64,000 nucleotides of DNA, taken from assembly GCA_022539475.1 (NCBI GenBank), contig VCMS01000165.1, positions 62,001 through 126,000 on the forward strand. Reading direction: 5' to 3'. Under the pieces are notes generated by a model. That model made no database searches. It saw only the letters and a list, made by a program, of their open reading frames with translations, and was not told the origin of the DNA. The DNA is from Gracilaria domingensis. Its lineage: Eukaryota > Rhodophyta > Florideophyceae > Gracilariales > Gracilariaceae. Numbering within the stretch: position 1 is the first letter of the stretch; each line of letters starts with the position of its first letter. This document shows positions 1 to 9,642 of the stretch, piece by piece. Made by a program: the position numbers and the translations under genes.

Positions 1-740
1 AGAACAAATAGAACCGTCTCCACTCTACACAGCAGTCGTGACGGCGGTAGTATGTCCCGCGATCATCTTGACCGCGCTCATGCTAGCCCCGTTCCAAACT
101 TCGACGTAGCATCCTTCGCAGCAGACACCACAAAACAACATCGTTCATCCAAATGATACGCCTTCCAACACAAATCTGCCACCCATTTGCGATGGGAAGC
201 CAAGCTCTTACCCGTTCCTTTCTCAACGTCCCAGATCCACACCCGACCTTCCTTCGAAGCAGAAGCGCATCGGCTTCCCTCTGGGGATAACCCCAACGCC
301 AGCACCCAATCGCGATGATCGACAAAAGAAAGCTTCGGCAACTGCGCCTTCGCACTTCACAATCTGACGCTAGTATCGCCAGATCCCGTCGCTATCAAAC
401 GACAATCCGGCGAGAAAACACGTCACCAAAACCGCCTCCTTGTGTCCCGGTAAGCTTGAACTACACCTCAAAACAGGCTACATGCGAAACAACAACAGCG
501 GCACAAATTCCATCTCCGCCACGCTCTCTCTCACATGCGAAGCAGTCTTCAAAGTGGCTTCCAAGCTTCGGTCACTGGCTCGCGCGAAAATCGCAGAAAG
601 AATTCATACGGCAACGGCGTGTCATTGTTCAGAAGGTGGTTGAGGAATCCCGCGAGCTGCTTGGGCGTGGAACTAAGTCTTACGTCAAAGACAGCGCGTA
701 CGGAGTCGACCTCTTGCGAGAAAAGCTGCACAAGTGGGCT
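1..740 (-). pseudogene. NLE1: Notchless (NLE1)-like WD40 protein, decayed
   Basis: Notchless works in 60S ribosome maturation, where its NLE domain contacts the Rea1/Midasin MIDAS domain and its WD40 propeller binds pre-60S particles. Reading leftwards, about 560-740 gives an NLE-domain match (VFDVRLSSTPKQLAGFLNHL then PLPYEFFL). About 420-470 gives the usual link into the first WD repeat (LRCSSSLPGHKEAVL). Positions 78-341 give further WD repeats with HRDWVLALGLSPEG, SHRKWVADLCW and SAAKDA, and the match continues off the window edge (AGHTTAVTTAV, then SGDGSICS). Breaks visible: a frame change near 545, a TAG at 478-480 where Arg is expected, frame change and loss around 340-420, and a TAG at 25-27 where Trp is expected. 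So this is a pseudogene or a very poor copy. Family identity is fairly sure from motif order; functional status is inferred. Confidence 0.72.
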
Positions 741-3700
741 TGAATGCGCGCGCGGCGCGTCGTCGGCGCCATTCGACTGCACCGCGTGCCGCCCAACCCG
801 GCGAAGAGGACGGCGCAGAAGCGGACGCAGTATGGAAGACTCAACGACGACGACGCCGTGCACATGGCAAGTGACGCGTGTATTCGAGCAGGCATTCACA
901 GCCGTAGCGGCCCCAGCCTGTGGCTCACTTGCCGCGGAGGCGTCTCGCGACACCTCCTCCAGCCGACTATTGGCGATGATCGCAACTGCCCATTCACGTG
1001 CTGACCTCCGCAGTCCGCCATCATCTTCCGATTCCGCGCAGCTTTCACGCGACGCGTCGCACCCTCAAGGTTTGCGCGCGGCCGTTCGCCATGAAGGCGA
1101 CGTACTTCCTCCCGCCGCTTCCGTCGCTTCGGACCGGCCGTTCTCAGGCCGCCACGCACGCTCTCCGTCGCATCGCGCTCATTCCCCCCAGCCCCGCACG
1201 CCGCGCCTGCCTGTAGAGCGCCGCGACCGCTCATGCTGCCGGCGCTCACCGACGCGTTGCGCGACGCGCAGCTCACGCTGGCGATTGTCGGCGCCGTCAG
1301 GCTGTCGCTGGGCGTCTGGCAACGGGTAACAGCTCCTGAGCTGGTTTCCTCGCGCACGACGAAGGAAGATTATCCACATCAGTTGTGGGCCAGCTTTCCT
1401 TGCGTTCTGGTCACTGTATACCGCGATCACCCACGCCCATCTGTGTGCTGCCTGCTTGCCGCTGCTGTTCTCTTCTGTGCTTGTAGTGTCTGGCTTGTTG
1501 TAGCACGAGCGACAGCACTACGACCGGTTGCCGTGAGCCTGTTGCGCATGTGCGATCGATTCGTCGCGCACGGCATATGCTCTCCTCAGACACAGCCTCG
1601 AAACGTGATCCAGCGTGATTCGCAGGCGAGACAACAAGGCTACGTCCTTCTTGGAGGCGCCCCGAGCCAGCCTGGCGTCGGCGTCGGCCCCCATCGGCGC
1701 CGTCGTGAACTGCAGCGCATTAAGTTCGTTTCTCGCCTTGTTTAGCCGGCTAGCAATGCCCGACAGCTGCACCAAGCAGGTGTTGATCGCCACGCCGCGA
1801 ACGCGCCAGCGGCGACGGCGTGAGCGGCATGTTCTGCAAAGGCAAGCTGTCGTGGTGAGAAACACGCTGCGCAGCAGCGGCGGCTTGTCCGACGCGTCCG
1901 ACGAAGACGCGCTGCATGGCGGCGACGACGATGGCGATAGCGAGCGGCTGGAAGGCGTGCGCACGGGCGACACGGAGTACGGCGAGTCAAGCTGCGCGCG
2001 CGAGCGCGCTCGCGCTTGCGCGGGAGGGCGAGACGGTGAGTGCGAGGCGCTTGCAGAGAAGGAGGAGGAGGAGGAGATTGAAGGAATGATAACGGGCGAG
2101 GAAGAAAGGCTGAGGGAGGGAGAGGAGGGCGCGTTTATTGACGGCGACGGGGGTACGCAGCGCATGTTGCGGAGGATGTGGCCCGCGACGCAAGGCGAAA
2201 CAGGGGCATGCGCGGGCAGCTTTGGCGCGTTAGCATGGAGCGCCAAGTGGGCCGGTGCGGGTGGGGGCTGGGGGGGCGGCGTCGGAAAGCTGCGGACAGG
2301 CGAGAGTGGCGGCGCGCTACGCAGTGCAAGCTCAACAAGTCAGTGCGCAGCATTTCAGTGGGAGAAATTCCGCTTGCTTTCTGTCGCACCTTGCTGCCCT
2401 CATTGGTATACAAAGGTATTGCACCAGTACCAACCAACTCTGTACAAAAACGCGTGTGCGGCTATTTACATCATGTCTACAGACGTTGCTCTCCCTTAAA
2501 CAGTTTCTATTGTTGCTGTGTTCTTCATAGACACTACGTTAGCGTTTGACTGCCCCCGCGCGCGGCCATGTACATGCTTTCAGATACATTATGCACGAGC
2601 GAGGTTCTTGTAGCGGCGCAGCTGCCACTGACGTACAATGTTCCATCAAGCCCCCATGTTGTACTCCTCCCCCGCGCCAAACTCACTCCCCGCCTCAGTC
2701 TTCATCTCCATTTGTTCCTTCAGGTGCACCACTCGCTTGCCTTTCATTTGCTCCTGCCGCACGTTTCCAGCGTCGTTTTCATCGCTGCTATCAGCACCCT
2801 CAGTCTAGTCCGCAGAGCACGCGATTGTCTAAGCCTGCAGCGGCGGCCCTGGAGACGAAAACTGTGATGGCGACGGACTTCACATTGAACAGCGAGAGAG
2901 CGGCTGCAGGTTCCTGACACATGTAATCAAAGCGCAACAAAAGGGTATTTCTGAGGGTGGTGCCCTGCGTGCCGCCCATCGCGCCAAGCGCCCAAGATGC
3001 AACATCCACAGTCCGGTTGCCACACGTCAGAAACTGTGGAGAGCAGCGGTGTTCGCGACAGATTCAGCGGCGGCCGGCGCGAGAGACGCAGCAGTTGCTT
3101 GCGGTATAGCTCCGTGCCGTCTGACATGACGGCGCGACATACGCGTAATAGTTTGGACGCGGGCATCACCGCCGGGACCATAGTGACTCCAGCGGCGGAG
3201 GCGAGATCGGGAGCTGAGACCATGAAGACGGCAGAAGCTGGTTCGATGTGGCACAGCGGCGTCATAGCAGGCGGCACGCAGCCCGCCGGCCGTGCTCTTG
3301 GCAAGATTAGTCACCAGCGCACGGCCGCTGTCGTCGCGCTGACACACCGCGCGCGGCCATGAGTGCGCGTGGTCCGAATGGCCGGCGAAGAGCGCGACGG
3401 CGATGATGTCTGCCTCGGCGCGCGCGCCCAGCAGCGTCGCGTGGCTCTTTGTGTCTGGTGGTCTTGAGCTCGCCGGCGGCGCGCATTGCGCGACAAGCCA
3501 GTAGTGCGCAAGTTGGCCGCGCTGCCACGCCGAGAAAAGCAGGGGTGGCAGCCCTCGAAATCCACAAAGCCGCGGATTGCACTGCTAGCACAAGCCTGGA
3601 TCTTACGGTGTCGATGCGCTGATCCATGCAGCCCGGCGACGGTAGCAGAGCCGAGAGATGGCAGAGAGGCTCGCCATGCACCGCAGCGACGAGAAAGAGG

Positions 3701-4200
3701 GCGGTGACGAAGGCGGCTGGCTACGGCGGTCAAGGAGGGACGATAAAGGCGAGGAATATGCCGACAGCGGCGGTGAAACCGTGATCATATGCAAATCGCA
3801 CGGGTACGGCGGCGGTATGAGCGCAATCGGAAGCGAAGCATGCGGCGACGGCGGCCGTGGTGTATACGACCAAGAGCAGAGAACATGGCAATGGCGGCGG
3901 AGGTGGATCCACTAAGGTGCGGTAGCTGCAACAGCGTGATCAAGATGCGGTACCTACGGTGGCGCGATCAAATTGCGCTAGATACGGCAGCGATATCGGG
4001 GAGCGGTAGCAAAATTAAACTCATAAAGAACGCCGCAGAGACCCGCATCGCGAGAGAAGAGAGACGCGAGTTCTACGGCGCAACGACGCACCGCCTGCAG
4101 GAATGGCGCCGCGCGCTCTATGGGCGGCGCGGAGGTTCGCTGGCGATGGGTTGTTGCAGGCGGGTGTCATCAGACATGTCATAACGTCATTCTGGCGTAT
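741..4200. other. GC-rich block, no gene recognised
   Basis: This block is much richer in G and C (many gcgc and cgg runs) than the rest of the window. Long overlapping open frames exist on both strands, for example 1518-2246 minus and 1615-2499 plus. They face each other in the same DNA, are Arg/Ser/Ala-rich and low in complexity, and show no family motif I know. Minus-strand stretches near 1590-1750 (ending ARGASKKDVALLSRLR) and 2940-3700 look slightly more protein-like, but change frame repeatedly. They may be further decayed host sequence upstream of the Notchless copy. No function is proposed. Confidence 0.5.
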
Positions 4201-4215
4201 TGGCAGCACGCGAGA

Positions 4216-4253
4216 TCAAGTTGTGTTAGGGTCGCTACCCTAACACAACTTGA
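4216..4253. repeat. Perfect 17-bp inverted repeat (palindrome 1)
   Basis: The left arm 4216-4232 and right arm 4237-4253 are perfect reverse complements around a 4-base loop. The arm ends in GTGTTAGGGT, a motif shared with the two palindromes downstream. It would form a strong hairpin. Confidence 0.9.
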
Positions 4254-4349
4254 CCACCCTGCCCGCGGGCACGTTACGTTTTGGCTGGATTTGCGTGCGG
4301 TGTGTGTTTTGGGAGGTCTGTAGACGCGACCAGAATGAGGCGAAAACGA

Positions 4350-4420
4350 GCCCGCGGGCGGGGGGCTCGGTCGTGTTAGGGTAGGTACCCTAACACGACC
4401 GGACCCCCCCGCCCGCGGGC
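4350..4420. repeat. 71-bp imperfect palindrome 2
   Basis: The outer arms are GCCCGCGGGC at both ends, followed inward by G/C runs and then CGTGTTAGGGT facing ACCCTAACACG. Same design as the palindromes at 4216 and 4459. Confidence 0.88.
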
Positions 4421-4458
4421 ATGAAATCGCACATTTTTGAAAAAATCGGCCAAAACGT

Positions 4459-4532
4459 GCCCGCGGGCGGGGGGGTCCGTTCGTGTTAGGGTAGCTACCC
4501 CCCCGCAACCGATCCCCCCCACGCCGGCGGGC
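4459..4532. repeat. 74-bp imperfect palindrome 3
   Basis: It has the same outer GCCCGCGGGC arm on the left and a slightly diverged GCCGGCGGGC on the right, with TCGTGTTAGGGTAG in the centre. The right half is more eroded than in palindrome 2. Flanking sequence (ACCTCCCAAAAC at 4563-4575, and its reverse complement near 4308-4318) shows that the palindromes sit inside a longer unit present in both orientations. Confidence 0.8.
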
Positions 4533-6161
4533 ACGTTCTGGCCACATTTTGGCACCATGCCGAGACCTCCCAAAACCCCTTCCTCAACACTTCTTGCACT
4601 CATTACTATGCACCCGCCCGCGAACACGTTGGCACCTCTGTCTACGTGGATTGGCGGGATGGCAAAACGCTGTACATTAATTAGAGTATATCTTGAGTAT
4701 TAGGAGCGCTTCAAAACGCATGAATGGAGAGCGCTTCTATTGTTCGCATAAATCTACGTCCACCAAAACCCTTTGCCAGAAGAAACATTTTGAGGCCATT
4801 TTGTAGCGTTTTGATACCTCCCGAAACAAAATCGGTTGCATTCCTTGCAACGATTTTGTTGCGAGCTCAGTACAGATCTTTTAGAGATAAATCAACTAGT
4901 TTTTTCATCCAATTGATGCTCAACCAGTAACACAATACGCGACCTTGTTACAATTTGTGCAGTTTCTGACACACTACATTATTTAAACTGATCAAAGTGG
5001 CGAAGAGACGTACCACCGAAGCGCGCCAACACCCACACGCACAAAAGTGGTAATGCGCCGTGATGAGATGCATAAAAACAGAGTGACGACAGTATGTAGC
5101 TACTTAAATACTCGCCTCCACTTTTTCCGGTGAAGATACAAATTCTACCGATGATGAAGATAAGGTATTATCTAAAAGCATGAGCGCTTCCGCTCTAGCG
5201 TTCAATGTATATATCTGAATCTAATTTGTTCGTTGTGACGGTCTGACAAACAGCGATGAAGGCCTCGAACGACCATATAATACCGGATTTATAGGGTTAA
5301 TAGAGCGAGCTCTCTGCCAAGCACCATAAATAACTAAATGGAGTCCTGATAGGCTAACTACTACATGATTTTCAGAGGTTTAGAGAACGGGGTTTGTAGC
5401 AGCTCTTATATGCTAAATTCATTCAGTATAAAACTCTATGAAACAGAATGGCGACGAGAGTCGTCGCGGAAAGCAAAACAGATGGTAGGCATGAAAACTT
5501 TTCAGCCCGGTGTGCTTGAGCTGGTAGCACATGATTATCGTTCCAATTTTGAAATCGTATCGCTTCACCTTCCGTTAACAAGGCCTGTCACCAACAATAC
5601 AAGAGAAGACATTAATCGACGTGTTGCGGAGATGCCGTAAAAGGCTGCCAATGGTGTTAGTTTTTCTTCTGTTGAGAGTTGAGATAGAACCTCAGACTCC
5701 CAGTTCTAGAGCTATGAATTTCTGCCCACGACATTGTCGAGGAGCGTTAAAGGCTTCAATCTGCCACCGAAGGGACGAAATAGAGTTTTCATTACATCAT
5801 GGGCCACGATTGCACCTATAACTAGTCCAAGCGACGCCCGAGTACTGAGAGAAAACTGTTTTGATTGAAGCCCTGTCCTGCGCTCCCTATCAGATTTCAA
5901 AGAATTCCTTCACGAAAGGAAAACCATGTCAAGATTTTTGTATGCTTTGGCCTCCATCATTCAAAGGAGATCTGCCTTGGTGAAGGTTCCATTCAGTGAC
6001 CTGCCTTTCTTCGGCGTGGACAAATCTATATGTAAACCTTTGGAAAAAAAGTTGCATTGCATTGGGGATAGATTTGCGTTTGTAAAGTTGCTGACTTGAG
6101 TACGTATCGTTCGAAATAAACGTGACGCGGATGATTCTATTGCAGTGAGTAGCGTCTCTGA
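4533..6161. other. AT-rich intergenic stretch
   Basis: Base composition drops sharply to AT-rich after about 4,580. Near 4,755-4,835 there is a weak further copy of the unit containing ACCTCCC-AAAC. Short open frames (5365-5640 and 5621-5821 plus) show no family resemblance. I see no RNA gene or clear promoter. Confidence 0.5.
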
Positions 6162-6620
6162 CTAGAGGTTTTCGATTTCTGGATTATTAATCAGCTTCAA
6201 TTTGTCTGGATACAAGTTGCGTAACTGTTCGAAGAGAGCTCTCCTTGTTCCCAACAGACTGCATAGAAACAACCTCTGGATCAATCCTACCGTCAAGGGG
6301 GTTTCGATGAACGACGGAATAAGAGATATGTAATCAGAACGTTTGAGAGTACCGCCTGAGATATACTCTCCCTCGCAAGACATATACTTCTTCCTGCCTC
6401 GTCTTTCTTTGCATATTCTAGAATAACTGAGTATGTATCTCTAACGCTTTTGGTGTGGTCTTGAGAGGGTCCAGTGAATGAAGTAAGAATACTACTGCAT
6501 AAAGATGAGGGAGGGGCCTTGAATCTATGACAGGAGCTCCCCGTTTTGGTCCCATGAAGAGCTAACAGAATGTCTTTAGCCTCAAAAGTATCCGCACGAA
6601 AACTTGCAGAGGATGGCACA
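6162..6620 (-). pseudogene. Decayed coding stretch behind the Plavaka-like ORF
   Basis: Two minus-strand frames (6293-6619 and 6162-6383) lie directly downstream of the 6627-7895 ORF and read like protein. The second ends with a segment containing LIPSFIETPLTVGLIQRLF and a polar C-terminus. They are in different frames and separated by stops. They are most simply the damaged C-terminal part of the same transposase. I could not match them to a specific motif, so a separate gene remains possible. Confidence 0.35.
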
Positions 6621-6626
6621 CTCGAC

Positions 6627-7895
6627 TTAGTTTGTCCTCGCCGATGAACTGAAAACTTTCTGCGTGAGATTTAGAATGGGCTCCAGGACTTGACGAAGAG
6701 ATTCTTGAAGGATTTGCATCCTGGACTCGCGTAGAGACTTGTTAGAAACGAATGGCATTGCGTCTGCTTCAGATGCGGAAACCTCGATCAGTGTGGTAGG
6801 GAAGTATGCCACTACTGTGAGGTCATCACGGATGCACTTACGGCGAAGCTCGTCGGAGAAGTTGAGAAATATGAGGTGAAGAGGATAGGCGGTAACCGAT
6901 GTTTGCTTTAGAGTTGTTGAAGACTTATCGGTGTATACCTGCAGAAGACCTACGAAAGATTCACTGTAACTTATTTCTTGGGAGTACCACACTATTCTAC
7001 TATCCAAAGAGCCCATGACCATTTCCTTAAGTTTTGAGGTGGCGTCTCTTGCGAGAGAGCCGGACATGGGGTGAGATATTTTCGTGGAGTGGGTCTGAGG
7101 TATAGGGTGGAAGAATGCGTTTTCGTTGTTAGCCAACTGGAGCTGTTTCACAAGTGTCTGAACGAGGTCTCTCGTGTAGAGGGTGGCGCTGAACACACAT
7201 CCTTCTGGCGAGACAGTTCTTCGATTGAAACCGTCCTTTGAGGCGTATCGTTCGAAAATGGCGTTCTTCAGTTCTGTACAGCGCTTGGAACTTGTTATGG
7301 TCTCGTTGAATCGCTTTTGCGAGAATCGCGGGTCCCGAAGTAGCCCAATTAGCTCGTCTGCCTCACGACGACCAAGGTTGGAAGCTACTGAAGCCAGACA
7401 AACCGTGAGATAATCCATATGCAAATCACCGAGGGCCTCCTGAGAAGGCACTGGGCGGGAACTGCTTCCGTGTTCTCGCTCTAATGACGCGGGACCCGGG
7501 GAAGGAGAAACACAATGCGAAGTGTCCGGAATGGGAGGGGCGCACGGAGTGGGGTCGACGATGTCCTCGGACACCGGAGGCTGGGGAAGGCGACAAGGGG
7601 CAGTGACCGTTTCGGAAGATGCGGGCGCGGGCGCGGAAAGCTTGAGACGCTTGCTTCTCCGAATGGGCCGGCTATTGTCGTCTTCCAGCGCTGCTTTCAG
7701 ACGAAATTGGCAATGGTTGACATGCTGTTGAAGAGATAAGACTCCTCGGCGAGTAACGAAGGGGCACCCACGCTTCTTATGTGTACAGTAGTAGACCATG
7801 GGAAGAAGAAATGGACGAGAAACGACGACAAAGACTGCAAGGGAAGGTCGTCCGAAGGGAGAAGGAGGTTGAGCGACAGTCAAGATCGACCTCAT
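6627..7895 (-). CDS. Plavaka/KDZ-like transposase, N-terminal part
   Basis: The 422-residue frame starts at ATG 7893-7895. A second Met at 7797-7799 lies just before a zinc finger and is an equally good start. The finger (residues about 33-62) has Cys-x6-Cys and a closing HVNHC, matching the CPxC...GLxxHxxxC finger at the start of Plavaka-type transposases. A Ser/Pro-rich basic linker (RRSKRLKL, possible nuclear signal) follows. Around residues 305-365 the sequence VYTDKSSTTLKQTSVTAYPL then SDELRRKC and VAYFPTTLIEV resembles the Plavaka core (YSDKT...YPVYLxxxNxxxExRRK...LxGYLP), whose Asp is the first catalytic residue. KDZ elements are DNA transposons. The rest of the core is missing or decayed downstream, so the copy is probably dead. 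Confidence 0.5.
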   Translation of the reverse strand: MRSILTVAQPPSPFGRPSLAVFVVVSRPFLLPMVYYCTHKKRGCPFVTRRGVLSLQQHVNHCQFRLKAALEDDNSRPIRRSKRLKLSAPAPASSETVTAPCRLPQPPVSEDIVDPTPCAPPIPDTSHCVSPSPGPASLEREHGSSSRPVPSQEALGDLHMDYLTVCLASVASNLGRREADELIGLLRDPRFSQKRFNETITSSKRCTELKNAIFERYASKDGFNRRTVSPEGCVFSATLYTRDLVQTLVKQLQLANNENAFFHPIPQTHSTKISHPMSGSLARDATSKLKEMVMGSLDSRIVWYSQEISYSESFVGLLQVYTDKSSTTLKQTSVTAYPLHLIFLNFSDELRRKCIRDDLTVVAYFPTTLIEVSASEADAMPFVSNKSLRESRMQILQESLRQVLEPILNLTQKVFSSSARTN

Positions 7896-8210
7896 GCTGA
7901 GAACGGAGAATATATTTTGAGTTTAAATCACGTGCTTTCGTTCAAAAAGGAACGTAGGCACACGTCGACCTCAACACAAGGGTGTACTTCTCGCATTATC
8001 TACCACTGGTTATAAACCTGTGGTTTCGCAACGTTGTAAGCTGTACACTTGTCCAATCTCGCACAGAAAAATAAATCTCTTCCCTCCGCCGCCGCCGCCG
8101 CCCGTCCGACGTCCGACCTTCTGTTACCGTCGTGATCCGTGCCATCCTCGCGTTCTACTCCGCTCCGTCGTACTTTTTTACGCCCTCGCACTCGCTACGG
8201 AGTAGCGTGC
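7896..8210. other. Short intergenic gap with GCC run
   Basis: It holds a GCC trinucleotide run at about 8086-8102 and no gene. A short plus frame at 8020-8205 has no recognisable content. Confidence 0.4.
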
Positions 8211-8293
8211 GGAGAAAGAGAATGAAGTACGCTTCATCTCTGCTTAATGGATTCCATTAAGCGGACATGAAGCGTACCTCATTCTCTTTCTCC
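8211..8293. repeat. 27-bp inverted repeat with nested inner hairpin
   Basis: Arms 8211-8237 and 8267-8293 are reverse complements with one mismatch. The loop itself contains a second inverted repeat (GCTTAATGG facing CCATTAAGC). The whole can fold as one long stem and may be the compact core of a MITE. Confidence 0.85.
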
Positions 8294-8486
8294 GCCCTCG
8301 TCGGACGCCTCCATAAAGCGGACAGCATCCGTATCTCACGGATGTATTCCGTGCAGTCTTTCCGTGCAGTCTTTTCGTACGTGCTTCCATATCCTTCTAC
8401 GTATCTTTGTTCTAAACTAACCAATCCTCACTTCGTCTCTTCGCGCTCTGCGACATGTAAACAGCAGGAAAACGGCTTTGGGTTAC

Positions 8487-8630
8487 TTTTGCGAGTTACT
8501 AGGTCCCTCGACTTTTCTAGCGCAACGTTTCTGTTTTGTTTTATCAATGGTACACTCCATCGCATTTCAAATGTATCCAACGGAGCATTGACTAACTTAT
8601 GGATGCTTTCTGCTTGCGTATACAGGTAAA
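8487..8630. repeat. 144-bp direct repeat, copy 1
   Basis: It is nearly identical to 8860-9003, with only about six to eight substitutions and no length change. Both start TTTTGCGAGTTACTAGGTCC and end GTATACAGGTAAA. The 229-bp spacer 8631-8859 is unrelated to either copy. Confidence 0.92.
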
Positions 8631-8859
8631 CGACCAATTTCATTTCGTCTCTCAAGATCGATGTCTGACTGTTCGGGATAGGCGATTCTGGTGCTTGGTT
8701 GGGACCTAGGCTGCTCTTTCGTTGATCGCATCTTGCGGTATGTTTGCTGCATGGGCATTCTTGGTGTCCTTGCTTGTGAGTTCTCGCTTCGACACCTTTC
8801 GCGCTTTACGATGATGGTGGGCTGGTAATCTAACCGATCCCTTTCCTTCTTCTTCTTCC

Positions 8860-9003
8860 TTTTGCGAGTTACTAGGTCCCTCGACTTTTCTAGCTCAACG
8901 TTTCTGTTTTGTTTTATCAATGGTACGTTCCATCGCATTTCAAATGTATGCAACGGAGCATTGACTAACTTATGGATACTTTCTGCTTTCGTATACAGGT
9001 AAA
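8860..9003. repeat. 144-bp direct repeat, copy 2
   Basis: Second copy of the 144-bp unit in the same orientation. The two copies could be remnants of short terminal repeats of a lost small element, or a local duplication. They carry no internal coding signal that I recognise. Confidence 0.92.
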
Positions 9004-9043
9004 TCACTTTTGATGCGGACGTAGCTCACGAGTTGCAGGTGCA

Positions 9044-9096
9044 GGTTCCTCAAGTAGGGAACCATGCATCTGGGCATGGTTCCCTACATGAGGAAC
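9044..9096. repeat. Hairpin 1 of a three-hairpin cluster
   Basis: Left arm 9045-9067 and right arm 9074-9096 are 23-bp reverse complements with one mismatch and a 6-base loop. Confidence 0.88.
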
Positions 9097-9097
9097 G

Positions 9098-9130
9098 GAG
9101 AGGATGAGGCGTTTCGCGCCTCATCCTCTC
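9098..9130. repeat. Hairpin 2 of the cluster, perfect 14-bp stem
   Basis: GAGAGGATGAGGCG at 9098-9111 pairs perfectly with 9117-9130 across a 5-base loop. It begins only one base after hairpin 1. Confidence 0.9.
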
Positions 9131-9160
9131 GGAGTGCGTATTTGTTCTACCGATACAGCA

Positions 9161-9222
9161 CTATGGTGGAGGTGCAGTCTGCGGCATCTGCCGCAGATTG
9201 CGCCTACACCCGCTCCATCATG
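9161..9222. repeat. Hairpin 3 of the cluster
   Basis: The core arms 9174-9186 and 9189-9201 (13 bp, one mismatch) are extended by a looser outer stem (TATGGTGGAGGTG against the reverse complement of CACCCGCTCCATCAT). No coding sequence overlaps the cluster. Confidence 0.8.
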
Positions 9223-9642
9223 GGGAAATGGTACATGTAATATAGCGAAGTAGTGGTTCGCAAAAGCGGTGGATAGAAGAATAGATACGAATAAAACGGT
9301 ATGATTTCATAATGGGCATCATCTGTACTAGCACCAGTATTCCATGCGTTGCAGGGTATCATTCCGCAGAATGTATCGTGTAATGTGCACCTTAATGGAA
9401 GCTGAACCTAGACTTCGCGAAATACCGTTCAGGTAGCCCTCGACTAAAGAACTAGCATGAGTGGAAAACCCACCAGTATTTACTGCACAGCGATTCTGGA
9501 AGACCCAAGCAATTATCTGCAAATTTTGAAATAATTGATCTCGATATTTTTTCGAAAAATTTACTGGACGACCCCTGCCAATTTCTGGACGACCCTCGCC
9601 AAAAACTAGCATCTGCAAGAGACAGACGAGGGGGCGTTCTCG
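9223..9642. other. Gap between hairpins and retroelement A
   Basis: No gene is visible. A short minus frame at 9328-9618 has no known motif. No LTR-like match to the far side of element A could be seen by eye. Confidence 0.4.

Noticed and set aside
1518-2499. Long opposing open frames (242 residues minus, 294 residues plus) in the GC-rich block
   Set aside because: They overlap on opposite strands, have Arg/Ser/Ala-biased low complexity and no family motif; GC-rich DNA yields such frames because stop codons are rare in it.
4216-4532. Internal telomere (TTAGGG-like) array
   Set aside because: Only one TTAGGG-like unit occurs per palindrome and it is not tandem, so it is a palindrome core and not a telomere.
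4179-4703. Open frames across the palindromes (4179-4547 minus, 4437-4703 plus) with similar protein wording
   Set aside because: The similarity comes from the repeat unit being read in both orientations; not a gene.
8487-9201. CRISPR-like array from repeats and hairpins
   Set aside because: Only two long repeats with one spacer, in eukaryotic sequence; it does not fit a CRISPR array.
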